This document shows, in pieces, positions 11,552 to 21,284 of a DNA stretch of 64,000 bases. The notes below the pieces were generated by a model. The model was not told where the DNA came from. It ran no database searches and was given only the letters and a program-made list of their open reading frames with translations. Positions within the stretch are counted from its first letter, which is position 1. Each line of letters opens with the position of its first letter. The stretch is from contig VCCP01000004.1 of the NCBI GenBank assembly GCA_005765155.1, positions 1,612,001 to 1,676,000 on the forward strand, written 5' to 3'. The translations under genes were made by a program, and so were the position numbers. This DNA is from Zelopaecilomyces penicillatus (Eukaryota > Ascomycota > Sordariomycetes > Hypocreales > Pseudodiploosporaceae).

Positions 11552-12626
11552 TCACGGATCAACAGACATATGCCACTGGTCACCGACCCGAAACCCCTGC
11601 GGGAACGGATCCGTTGGATCCAGTACGACCTGCTTATAACTCGTAATCCATGCTCTCCCTGAGATGGTGGGCAGAATCGCATTGTAGCTGCGATTGTCGC
11701 CGCCGCCGCCAAGTTGGGTCGTGCCCCGGATGCGTGTTACGAACTCGGTGCCGATGATGCTGCGGTGGCGAAACGTCTCATCCACGGCGAGCTGGCCGCG
11801 CGCGTGCATGACAGCCATGCGTGCGCAGGTACCAGTGCCGCAGGGGCTGCGGTCGAAGCGGCCTGGAGACACGACGACGGTGTTGACGGCGGTTTTACCC
11901 TTGGAGCCATCCGGGCTGGTGTACTCCTCGTGAGGGTTGGAGATGACGATGTTGGTGACGCCGCGGATGCCTGGGTTGTCTGGGTGGATGGGTGTGTATT
12001 GGGCCTGGACAGCGCGTTTGATACGCTCGCCGAGTTCAACGAGCCGAGGACCTTGGCTGTTGTTGATCTCGAGACCTGCAGATGCTGCATCGACGAGAGC
12101 ATACCACATGCCTCCCCAGGCCACATCTACCTTCACATTGCCCAGCCCAGGCACATCGACCTCCAAGTCCAACTTATCCACAAACGCCGGCACATTATCA
12201 AACGACACGCTCTTACACTTGCCACCCTCACACTGCGCCGTCACACGCACCAGCCCTGCCGCCGTATCCAGCGCCAACTTCGTCTCGGGCTCCTTCATCG
12301 GCACCATCCCCGTTTCCAGCAGCACCGTCGCCGTACAAATCACATTGGACCCAGACATGTGCGCATACTCCTCGCTCTCCATGATGAGCAGGCCCACATC
12401 GGCTTCTGGGTCGCAAGGCGGCAGGATGAGGTTGGTGTTCATGGAGGAGCGGCCGCGGGGCTCGTTGAGTAAGAGTTGGCGGAGGCTGTCGTCCTTGGTG
12501 AGGAAGTGCGTGAGTTTTGTCATACATGGTCTTGCCGGGGACGTCGAGGACACCGCCGATGATGACATCGCCAACTTCGCCCTCTGCGTGGCAGCCAACG
12601 ACGGAGACGGTTCTGATGGATCTCAT
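11552..12626 (-). pseudogene. Proline racemase / trans-3-hydroxy-L-proline dehydratase family, frameshifted
   Basis: Family of racemases, 4-hydroxyproline epimerases and trans-3-hydroxyproline dehydratases. The N-terminal frame starts at 12626 with RTVSVVGCHAEGEVGDVIIG and runs to VPGKTMYDK. The rest, from LTHFLTKDD to the end, lies in another frame. The two meet at a run of four T on the plus strand (12515-12518), four A in sense; three A would give one continuous frame of about 357 aa, the usual family length. The second catalytic cysteine is present in RSPCGTGTCARM. The first catalytic position reads MSGSNV, with serine in place of cysteine, which points away from a racemase and towards a dehydratase-type enzyme. 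There is no splice site that removes one base. It is either a young pseudogene or a homopolymer base-call error; conservation on both sides favours the error or a very recent event. Confidence 0.85.
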
Positions 12627-13401
12627 TTCTTGAAGACGTGTTGTGTTGTGATGTGATAAATGTAGGCTTTCTCTGATATATTAGTGTGTATAGAGCGACG
12701 GTAGATTCTACACTATCTGTGAGAAAGGTTCTAGCAATTACTAGTAATTCCTGGTGATTATCGTGAATACATGTACTTTAAGTGTTGAAGTGTCCAATGT
12801 GTGATCCTTGGAAACGGTGCATCCCAGCCCGCTGCGGGGTTTCGCAAGCAGCCAGATGGAGTCTGTAGAGCAGCTGCCGCTTATTGGATGTCTCACATGG
12901 TACGCAAGCAACGGGTGGACACGATGAAGCAAGACTACTTCTGGTTTAGCAAAAGATGTTTGCAAAACTGAATGTTTTTCGCTATTTAATCAAGAAAAAA
13001 GTTGGACCAAAACTCGCGATAGAACTGTATAACGCTGGCACCTCCCGCCATCAGTCAAGTAATAATGAGGCTCGCTCCGTGAGCCATGCGTGACACTTCT
13101 CATATACAACATCGTCATCGTCACCTTCATCGAGTAGGCGAGACACCTTGGAGTTGGCGAGCAAATTCAATCAATGAGTAAAGTGAGCGTAATCGCGTCA
13201 ACCACTGTTCCCCGCTGCTTTCCAAGTCGCTGAAACTTGTCAAAATCTATCCTCCACACAAGATCAAGTATTACATAATGACAAGTAACTGCAACTCTCG
13301 TCGTCTCAGCCATGGTTTCATACTCATAATTATATGCTTGATACTTGTCGAAGCATATTGTGTACGGGAAAAAGTCCAGAGAGAACGTTACGTTCGTGTT
13401 G
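12627..13401. other. Intergenic, AT-rich
   Basis: Promoter side of the racemase-family gene and 3' side of the membrane protein. A minus-strand open frame at 13167-13550 overlaps the end of the membrane-protein gene and could hold an alternative last exon, since a GTCAGT donor-like site follows its terminal glutamate codon. I see no motif in it. Confidence 0.4.
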
Positions 13402-14250
13402 TCAACTGACCTCAGCAGAAATCTCCAGACACCACCAAGTATTCCTAAACAAGTCCCATGACGCCAACACAAGTATTCGTAAAAGAACATCAGTAAACCA
13501 ATAATCCATCTGGGGTCTCTGTATTCGCTGTGAAAGTTCGTAAGTCTCAATCCTCGCAGAGAGAAGTGTTTGGATGAAAATGACTGGAATCACTGTCCTA
13601 CCCCAAACAATCCAGCTCGAAACCGAAATATCCTCTGCCCGTTGCGCAGATTCCTGGCGAATGCTTATGAAGGCCTGATACGTCGTGACAAAGGTGGAAG
13701 AAGACACTGGCCTAGACGATGAAGTTAGGCGCGGCCACCAGCGAGAGGGACATTCTGCCAGGCTCTGGTACAGGCTGGCCAACGGTTTTCTGAACTGTTC
13801 AATGCACACATAGTAGCTTCTTGAGATTGCAATCAACAGTAAAGAAAACAGTATTATATTGCAAATAAAGGCTTCCAGTTTTAGTTGAAGCAACGAGGAC
13901 ACCCAGAGACCGATTGGGACCATGGCCAGACAGCATGTGATAATGCTCAACTCCTCAAACACTCGAGTCAATTCTAGGATATCCCGACTGTGCAAGGAAT
14001 AAACAGAGTCCGCCGCCAAGGCAACACAAAGCGACAGGAATGTTACAGGACAAACCCAAGTGGGGAGCTGAATGTTATGGCGTCCTAGTGCTCCTAGCAT
14101 CCAATTTTGAGACAGAAATAGAAGATTCAGTATACTTCCAAGCATCAGGGCTTGTCCCCCTCGGTAGCGTGAAGGTTGGAAATATGCGACTGCTGGAATC
14201 ATCGCAGCAACACCAGCCAGGAAGCCAGAGCTCAACGTATACGAATCCAT
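13402..14250 (-). CDS. Hypothetical integral membrane protein
   Basis: Single-exon reading of 282 aa from the ATG at 14250; the open frame extends nine codons further upstream but only from a TTG. Several hydrophobic segments are evident: SGFLAGVAAMIPAVAYF near the N-terminus, ALMLGSILNLLFLS, VCPVTFLSLCVALA, LSIITCCLAMVPIGLWVSSL, and FICNIILFSLLLIAIS, then WGRTVIPVIFIQTLLSA towards the C-terminus. This suggests six or seven membrane helices. I recognise no transporter or receptor signature, and no function is proposed. The 3' end is unsure because a donor-like GTCAGT lies just before the stop and the gene may be spliced further. Confidence 0.5.
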   Translation of the reverse strand: MDSYTLSSGFLAGVAAMIPAVAYFQPSRYRGGQALMLGSILNLLFLSQNWMLGALGRHNIQLPTWVCPVTFLSLCVALAADSVYSLHSRDILELTRVFEELSIITCCLAMVPIGLWVSSLLQLKLEAFICNIILFSLLLIAISRSYYVCIEQFRKPLASLYQSLAECPSRWWPRLTSSSRPVSSSTFVTTYQAFISIRQESAQRAEDISVSSWIVWGRTVIPVIFIQTLLSARIETYELSQRIQRPQMDYWFTDVLLRILVLASWDLFRNTWWCLEISAEVS

Positions 14251-14887
14251 GACGAAGAAATATTGTAGTATGTACAACAGTGCTCGTCTCTGTACTTATA
14301 ATCCAATCGGCCAAGCAGGTCGAAAACGGCAGCTAAATGGGAAGCAGAGAGAGGTAGGACGTGCTGAGGTTGCCTACAATCTGCTGCAAGACGTGGGTTG
14401 CAAAGCAAATGAGAATGCGAGTCGATGTGGGAGATGAGGATTTGGAGATCCCTATTCCAAGCGAGGTCGTTGTTGACGGGTATAAAGTAGTAAAAAAGAA
14501 TGCGGCTGATCTGTTTGTTTGTTTCAAGGCAACAATAGCTAGAAGTCCGTAATTATTCAAAGTTATAAAGCGACGAGGAAGAAAGGGCTTTGTTGGTTCT
14601 GTGTAGGAAAGAGGCAACCAACTGCTTGTTTTATGTCGGTCGTAGCAGCCAAGATATCGTTTTGAAGGAGGGGCAAGGGTCGGCATTCAAGTCACGATTC
14701 TCTAAACAAGTTATCAAAACGAAGACTAGTAGATGATGCGAATTGTATCTCATTGCGATCGTAATTCCTCGTAAACATTACATATGCATTCCAGATCTAG
14801 TACATGCCCGGCTTGCTCCAAGCTAAAGAAAAACAAAAGGTCGTTCCGAAGTTCTGTCATTTTCCATTCTTACTGTTCCCGACATCT

Positions 14888-14888
<1 letters not shown>
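14251..14888. other. Intergenic between membrane protein and kynureninase
   Basis: About 640 bp. A minus-strand open frame at 14333-14686 shows no recognisable domain. Nothing else supported apart from the adjoining C tract. Confidence 0.4.

Positions 14889-14926
<38 letters not shown>
14889..14926. repeat. 38-base uninterrupted poly-C tract
   Basis: Thirty-eight consecutive C on the plus strand (G on the sense strand of kynureninase). It begins at the base directly after the kynureninase stop codon (TAA, 14927-14929 on the minus strand), so the transcript would read TAA followed by 38 G. Such a run can form G-quadruplexes and is prone to length error in sequencing and assembly. Confidence 0.95.
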
Positions 14927-16608
14927 TTACGCTGATGTTGTCAGTCCTAGCGCGCTTCTTAGGATCTGCATGAACGTCCAGACATCTTCAAACCTCGTGT
15001 ACAGAGGCACCGGAGCCACTCGGATAACGTCTGGCTTTCGCTTGTCGCAAACGGCTCCGTTGTTCTCGAGAGCATCAATGATCTTGTCTAGGAGGCCCTC
15101 GCGAAGCAGGACACTAAGCTGGCAGCCTCGCTGAGTGGGATCTCGAGGGGTGAGGACACGGAACAGTGGTGTTTCGTCTTTGCACTCGGCGAGCATCTGA
15201 TCCAGGAGATGCTCCGCGTAGGCGGTGATGACGAGGGACTTGGAGCGGATGTCGTGCATGCTGGTCTTGTTGAAGACGGAAAGTGCGCCGGAGAGGGAGG
15301 CGAGATCGATGGCGGACGGGTTGGAGAGCTGGTAGCCGGCCGCGCCGGGTGTAGGCACAAACATGTTGTCCATGTTGAAACGCACGCTCTTGTCGCCGCC
15401 GTACCAGCCCATCAGACGTGGCCGGTAGATTGGCTGTCCGGTGCTTGCGTCTCGCTCTACCTTGCCGTACCTTTCATGGACGAACGCACCGGCGATGGCG
15501 CCGGGACCGGCGTTCATATACTTGTATGTGCACCAACAGGCAAAGTCGACGTTCCAGTCGTGCAGTTTGAGCTCCACGTTTCCGGCGGCGTGGGCAAGAT
15601 CCCATCCAACCATGATACCACGCTCCTGGGCATAGGCAGTGATACGGGGCATGTCAAACAGCTGGCCTGAGTAATATTGAATGCCTGGCAGGAGGATTAG
15701 AGCAGTGTCATCGGCATGCGCATCAATTGTCGCAAGGATCTTTTCTGTGGGAATTCTGCAGTCCTCATCGGGCTCAATCTTGACCATGCTCTTCTCCGGG
15801 TCGAGGCCATGCCACCGGATCTGGCTTTCAATGGCATAGTGGTCACTAGGGAAGGGCTTCCACTCGAGAATGATCTTGTGTCTCTTGGCATCTGGCTTGT
15901 AAAAGCTGGCCATCATGAGCTGTAGATTGACCGTGAGGGTGTTCATAATGACAATCTCGTCGGGCGATGCTCCGACAATATCGGCAGATTTCTTGGCGCA
16001 GTCTTCGGCCATGTCTTGCCACTTAGTCAAGGGCGAGTTTTCCATATCGGTGAAGTGACCGCCAACGCCAATAGATGCCCACGTCTCGAGCTGGGCGTTG
16101 ACATACTCCCTAACGGCCTTGGGCTGGGCCCCCAGCGAGTTACCGACAAAGTAAAGACCCTGCTCATTGTCACTTGACGATGAGTGACCATTGGTGCCGT
16201 TGGTGCCATTGTGTGCAGCCGCTGAAGGTTGGCCTGTGCGTGGTTAGCATCCCGCTGCATTGTTCATATCCACAGCCCCTTTCTGGACCAACCGGCTCAG
16301 CTCTCATGGCTGTTGGTGTTGGTGTTGCGTACTCTGGTGGTGGTGCAGATGTTGGTGGAGAGGGGCGGGAGAGGGGGAAAAGACAGGCTCCCGTGGTTGG
16401 AGTCCCGACAAAACCACTTACCAGGAATGTTGCCGTTCAAGGCTCGCTTCTTGAGTGATCCTTTGGTCGGGATGATGAAATCGTCCCGCAGATGCCGCAG
16501 CGAATCCTGCGAGTCGAGATGTCGAGCATATTCAACTGAGCCGGCCTCTGTTGGGAACTTGGGCGACGCCCCATTGCGTAGCCGCTCAACGTAGGCTGAG
16601 AAGTCCAT
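14927..16608 (-). CDS. BNA5: Kynureninase
   Basis: PLP enzyme hydrolysing kynurenine and 3-hydroxykynurenine to anthranilate or 3-hydroxyanthranilate plus alanine, in the de novo NAD+ pathway. Two exons, 16608-16422 and 16233-14927; intron 16421-16234 has a GTAAGT donor and CACAG acceptor. The protein is 497 aa, typical of fungal kynureninases. Motifs: LYFVGNSLGAQPK, NTLTVNLQLMMASFY, WKPFPSDHYAIESQI, LPGIQYYSGQLFDM, GWDLAHAAGNVEL, and the PLP lysine in CWCTYKYMNAGPGAIAG. A Thr/Asn/Gly/Ser-rich insert lies just after the intron. The frame stays open upstream to an ATG at 16734, which would add 42 residues rich in Ser, Arg and Phe and lacking acidic residues. It is divergent from IDO. The stop abuts a C38 tract. 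Confidence 0.95.
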
Positions 16609-17666
16609 TGTGCTGCTGCTTCTACTGATGCGGCTGAAAAAAAAAGGTCTGTAGATGAAGGCAGTAGAAGAGAAAGAGGAGAATGAGGATGAGGTCTTGG
16701 TGGACTGCAGACTCAATCTCGTGAGAGCACGCATCCTTCACTTTATCATCGAGGGGCCACACTGGCTGTTCCGATGCCGACCGCCAGAGGAGTCCAAAAG
16801 TCCCGCCCCGACGTTGCCCAGAGTCCACAATGATTAGCTGCTTAAGCCGCTTATTAGCCTCAGCAACGCCCCTCCATCCAAAAGAAAGTACTTACTGTAC
16901 AGTAATAATCTGATTCATTTTCTGCACGCGGATCTGTACCAAGCAAAGCGCCGTCCATTCGGATGTTCCATCGGATGTCTCGAAAGGTGGGCCCTGTATC
17001 TTCATCCGAGAGTGCACTAGTCATCGATCTTTGTTATCCGAACTTCCGTGTTCCGTGTTCCATGTTCCGAGCCCCCAGCACCGTAGCCAGCCGAAAAGCT
17101 ACGTCACCATGCCGGGCCCAGCTTGTCCGTTCCAGCCCTTTCTCATTACCAGATTGGAATATCCGGTCCACACTGATTCGCGGCTTGGCTTGCAGCTGAC
17201 CAGGCCTTTGACACCCCCCATTGGCATATCCGACACATTGCGCCTGTGCGACACCAGCCCCACTGAGTGTTTTGCTTGGATCGGCTCGGATGGATGGATT
17301 TTGTGTGCTGAAGCTTGGGCCGAAGGATGATAGGGGCCATGATCGGATGTTCGGGTGATGGATGTCTGAGTTCTATGGAACATGACGATGGGGGGCGGGT
17401 GGGAACAATGGGCGAAGTGTCTTATAATGGTGGAATGAGGAAAATGCACCGACAGGATCGATTACTATACCATACCGCCCTTCCATTCATTATCAATCCT
17501 TCCTCCTCCCCATCCTCTCTGTTCTATCCGCTATTATCCATAACCATCACATTCCCCTAATCGACCTGTCACTCTACCTTCATCTTTCCATAACATTGCC
17601 ATTGACCTCTCCTCAAACACTGGGCCCTTTTGCATCTTCACGGCCGTCACTTAGATCGGATCGGAC
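16609..17666. promoter_or_regulatory. Divergent promoter region between kynureninase and IDO
   Basis: 1058 bp separate the two start codons, so both kynurenine-pathway genes probably share upstream control sequence. The side near IDO (about 17460-17640) is pyrimidine-rich on its sense strand, as is common before fungal start codons. I did not identify a specific factor site with confidence. Confidence 0.6.
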
Positions 17667-19068
17667 ATGTCTCCCCACGCTGTCATTGCCGATTCAACTC
17701 AAGAATCACCATCTCCAGACTTGAGCAAGTTTGCAGTCACCAGCAATGCCTTTCTCCCTGAAGAAAGCCTGCCCACGATTCTATCCGATGCCTATTACGA
17801 ACCCTGGGAGATTATCGCCCAGCACTTGCCGGACTTGATTCAAGATAATCGGATCCGAGACGCCATCACACAGCTTCCCATCCTGTCGACAGATCGATTG
17901 AAGTCCGAGGCTGAATGGCGCCGGGCGTATGTTATGCTGGCGTACTTGACACACGCATACGTATGGGGAGGGAACAAGCCGGAAGAGGTACGTCGACTGC
18001 ATGATGAATATGGATTCAGAGCGCCCAATTGAATAAGGGCAATCGGTCCAGTTTTGCTACAATTCTATTTCCTTCAGTCAATAAAGAAACAAAACTAACT
18101 CGCTCATCTAGATTCTACCACCTCAAATCAGTGTCCCGTTTCTGCGGGTATCCGCCCAGCTGGAGCTTCCTCCCTGTCTGACATATGCTGCGGCCAATCT
18201 CTGGAACTTTACATGCAAGGGCAGCGACTTTTCAAACCTGGACGACCTGAGCACGCTGCTCTCAATGACTGGAACTGAATCTGAATCATGGTTCCTGTTA
18301 ATCAGTGTGGCCATGGAAGCCAAGGCCGCCGGCATTCTCCAAACCATGACCAAAGCTCTCCAGGCTGTCAAGGCCAGAGATTACGAGTTCATCATCAGCA
18401 GCCTCGAAGAACTGAGGATCTGCATCCAAAACGTTGGCAGCTTGTTGGAGAGAATGTATGAGAGATGCGATCCTATGATATTTTACCATCAAATCCGGCC
18501 ATTACTTGCCGGCAGCAAAAACATGGAGGCGGCAGGACTACCAAGGGGTATCTTCTATGACGAAGGTGATGGCAAGGGCGAGTGGCGACAGCTTCGAGGT
18601 GGAAGCAACGGCCAGAGCTCACTCATTCAGTTCTTTGATGTCGTCCTCGGCGTAGACCATAACGGCCACGGCGACCGGAACCAAAAGAGCTTCCATAGCG
18701 AAGTTAGGGAGTACATGCCCGGACCACACCGGCGATTCCTGGTACATGTCGCCCGGATGGGCAGCATCCGCGAGTTAGCCCTTGTCTCACCGGTCTCTGA
18801 TGCGCAACACCGTCTTCGCGACGCCTACACGGCAGCGACAGAGGCTCTGACGCAGTTCCGCAACAAGCACATCCAGATTGTGACGAGGTACATCATCCTG
18901 CCGTCCAAACAGCCCTGGAAGGGGTCACGCCAAAACTTGGCGAGCTCGTCTTCCATGCGTAAGCAGGAGGAGGAGTTAACCGGAACTGGCGGAACACAGC
19001 TGGTGCCGTTCCTGAAGAAGTCCCGAGATGAAACAACAGAGGCGGGTAAACTGATAGAGAGGCCATGA
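17667..19068 (+). CDS. BNA2: Indoleamine 2,3-dioxygenase family protein
   Basis: Heme enzyme opening the indole ring of tryptophan to N-formylkynurenine, the entry step of the kynurenine/NAD+ pathway. Two exons, 17667-17987 and 18112-19068; the donor is GTACGT and the acceptor is CATCTAG. The protein is 425 aa. Family motifs: the N-terminal AFLPEESLP, EAEWRRAYVMLAYLTHAYVW, LPPQISVPFLRVSAQL, PCLTYAAANLWNF, SLIQFFDVVLGV, and MPGPHRRFL, which holds the proximal heme histidine, followed by a helix near LRDAYTAATEALTQFRNKHIQIVTRY (split here: LRDAYTAATEAL and FRNKHIQIVTRYI). A GTGGTQLVPFLKKSR tail is typical of the family. It is paired divergently with kynureninase, which supports the pathway role. 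Fungi often have several IDO paralogues, so the BNA2 name means family member. Confidence 0.94.
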
Positions 19069-20447
19069 TCAGTGGAGATGGCTGGAGAGTGAAGAAGTCA
19101 TATAGAAGAGGGATGTTTGATGAAAATTATAATCTGCACATATTTGACAGGCGCGGAGTTGGGCGGTGGGGGATTTTTCTTTTTTTGTTTTTTCCTTTGA
19201 TGACACCATATCTATGATATGGCTGTTATGAACCTCGTGTAATATATACCCTCATAGCGCATTACATAGAGCCATCTAGCTGGCTACAGAGAGCGTTCAA
19301 TTGGCTTTGGTTGAAGGTTGGGTATCACAGTACCTAATACCAGGCAAAACTTGAGTTTTTATTTTATCAGAATTCCGGCTCATTTTCTTTATTTAGTTGT
19401 TGCCTGTGATAATTTACCGCCATGTGCATAGTCTCTTGCAAGTCCCAACTATTTGCGTTGTCAGATGACATGGCTTTTCCATCTAGTTGTTTCATCAGGG
19501 GCTACAAGTTACAACCGTTTCTATTGGACTGCCATTTAGCAGTGATTTACTCGCAATGGTTTTGATGTTCGGCTCACAGTCTTGTGATACTGATGATAGT
19601 TATCAGATATATCGTTTGAAAAGGTTTGTTTACAAGAAAGTCACAGTCCTTAGAACAACTGTAATGGGAGTTGAGATCGATGCCCCTGACTGAGCGTCCA
19701 TAACAGCTGTCAAGTAAAAGTACATTAATTAGTGCAGCCTCGCACGCAGTGTTCAAAGTACCAGAAACTTGAACACAGCTAACGAAACACAAACACAGTC
19801 GATGGATTTTACATAAGCAGGCTTCAGGGCTATTTCAGTGCCAAGCAATCCAAGGTTGAGTAGAAGATTGTGCCTCAGGCAAAAAGAAGGCAACCAACGT
19901 GTGGGCGAACCAGGCAAAGCCATTGTCCGGTTCCATCCACCCATCCCTCCCAACTCCCGCCCCCGTCCCCATCGACTCATCCACATCGCCACCATCACCA
20001 CCTTCAACCTCAACGCCTGCTCTTGGGTTATCCATCAACCAACGCACACCAGTCATCGAGACCACGTATATTCATCAAAGAAAACGCACCAAAGACATGG
20101 AATCACAGAAAAAATGTACAATCATCTACGTTTTTTCACTATCCGACCCTCATTGCTGGTTTGGCCACACGAGTGAGGTAGGTTGAATGATTCACGGTGA
20201 ATCATGAATCTCATCAAAGTTTGCATTCATCAGAAACCGCACATCGCTGCAGAACTTCACATTGAATCAAAAAAGATTTATTAAGGAAGAAAACTCATGA
20301 TTACGCTTCATCAAGTCATTTACTGAGAACCTCACATGTGAGCGACTGCTCAGCACTTAAAATCAGACATCCATACCAGCAAGGAAACACCAGACGCCTG
20401 TTTAACCTCATTATGAACACAAAACTCAAAACTTTTCGGCATCATCC
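19069..20447. other. Intergenic between IDO and the unknown Cys protein
   Basis: About 1.4 kb shared by two 3' ends. T-rich runs follow the IDO stop. C-rich sequence around 19930-20060 gives open frames in all three plus frames, which is what low-complexity sequence does. The 20187-20205 palindrome lies here. No gene supported. Confidence 0.5.
20187..20205. repeat. 19-base perfect palindrome
   Basis: Sequence ATGATTCACGGTGAATCAT: two 9-base arms around a single central G. It lies about 240 bp past the end of the minus-strand gene at 20448-21284. It could be a dimer-binding site or a small hairpin; nothing further supports either. Confidence 0.6.
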
Positions 20448-21284
20448 CTATCTCCGCTCACGCCGTGACTTCATTTGCGAAATATAGGCTGTGGCATAGT
20501 CTACTGAGATGAATGTTAGCACCATCAAACCACGATAGTACAGCAAACAGGGCCGCAACGTACGCTGGGCATTCATCTTTTCTTTACCGGCCATACGCCA
20601 TGTATCGTTGATTCGGTCATCCTCATCTCCACAGCATGGACAGAAGACGTAATGCGTCGACATGGGCGACAACTCAGGAGGCGGTAGCAATGGTTCTCGG
20701 GGTGCTCCTGGCATCCTCCTCAACGAGCCGAGCCTCTCCGACCGAGCTTTCTCCTCCAAGCTGCTAAACTCACTCATCATGGAGTCTCCTGGAGGCATTG
20801 GCGCTGGCTCGCACCACGCCCCAAAGCCCTGGAGGTTGGAATGACGTTGGTCATCCGACCAGGACCGAGGGTGAGGGTGATCCAGTCGTCTACGGGTAAA
20901 AGACGACGAGTCTTCAGGAGGTGGAGACGGGAGACAAATCTTCTTGCTTGCAACTGTCTGTGAGGCAACACTGCCTTGACTTCCAGCACTCCAAGATGAA
21001 GGCTCAGCCATGATCGAATCCACATCACGTGATGACCGAGCTGACTGATCAGCCCAATGGACCGCACGACGACCACGACCACGACCACGATCATGATCAT
21101 CATGGTCATTCAGTCGACGGCTTTTTCGGTATCTTCCACCGTCCAAGGATGATTTGGAGACTTCTTGGATGCTCTGGCGATAGTCGGATGCCCTATGGGC
21201 CTGGTGGTCATTCATGGTGAACCTGAGGGCGTCTGACCGAGTGGTGAGGCCCCATGTTGGAGTGGGCGGCAGTGTCGTGTCCAT
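20448..21284 (-). CDS. Hypothetical protein with C-terminal CPCC motif
   Basis: Single-exon reading of 278 aa. The open frame begins at 21467, but only with a TTG; the first in-frame ATG is 21284, in the good context TCACAATGG, so I start there. The N-terminal two thirds are low complexity: Ser, Pro, Arg and Asp rich, with a DHDDHDRGRGRGRR stretch encoded by a degenerate GACCAC-type repeat (about 21065-21105). Near the C-terminus there is HYVFCPCCGDEDD, followed by a partly hydrophobic segment LYYRGLMVLTFISVDYATAY and a basic tail MKSRRERR. The clustered cysteines could bind a metal, and the hydrophobic part could anchor to a membrane; neither is established. I do not recognise a family. Confidence 0.55.
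   Translation of the reverse strand: MDTTLPPTPTWGLTTRSDALRFTMNDHQAHRASDYRQSIQEVSKSSLDGGRYRKSRRLNDHDDHDRGRGRGRRAVHWADQSARSSRDVDSIMAEPSSWSAGSQGSVASQTVASKKICLPSPPPEDSSSFTRRRLDHPHPRSWSDDQRHSNLQGFGAWCEPAPMPPGDSMMSEFSSLEEKARSERLGSLRRMPGAPREPLLPPPELSPMSTHYVFCPCCGDEDDRINDTWRMAGKEKMNAQRTLRPCLLYYRGLMVLTFISVDYATAYISQMKSRRERR

Noticed and set aside
19838..20186. Three overlapping plus-strand open frames
   Set aside because: All arise from the same C-rich, stop-poor stretch; none has a motif.
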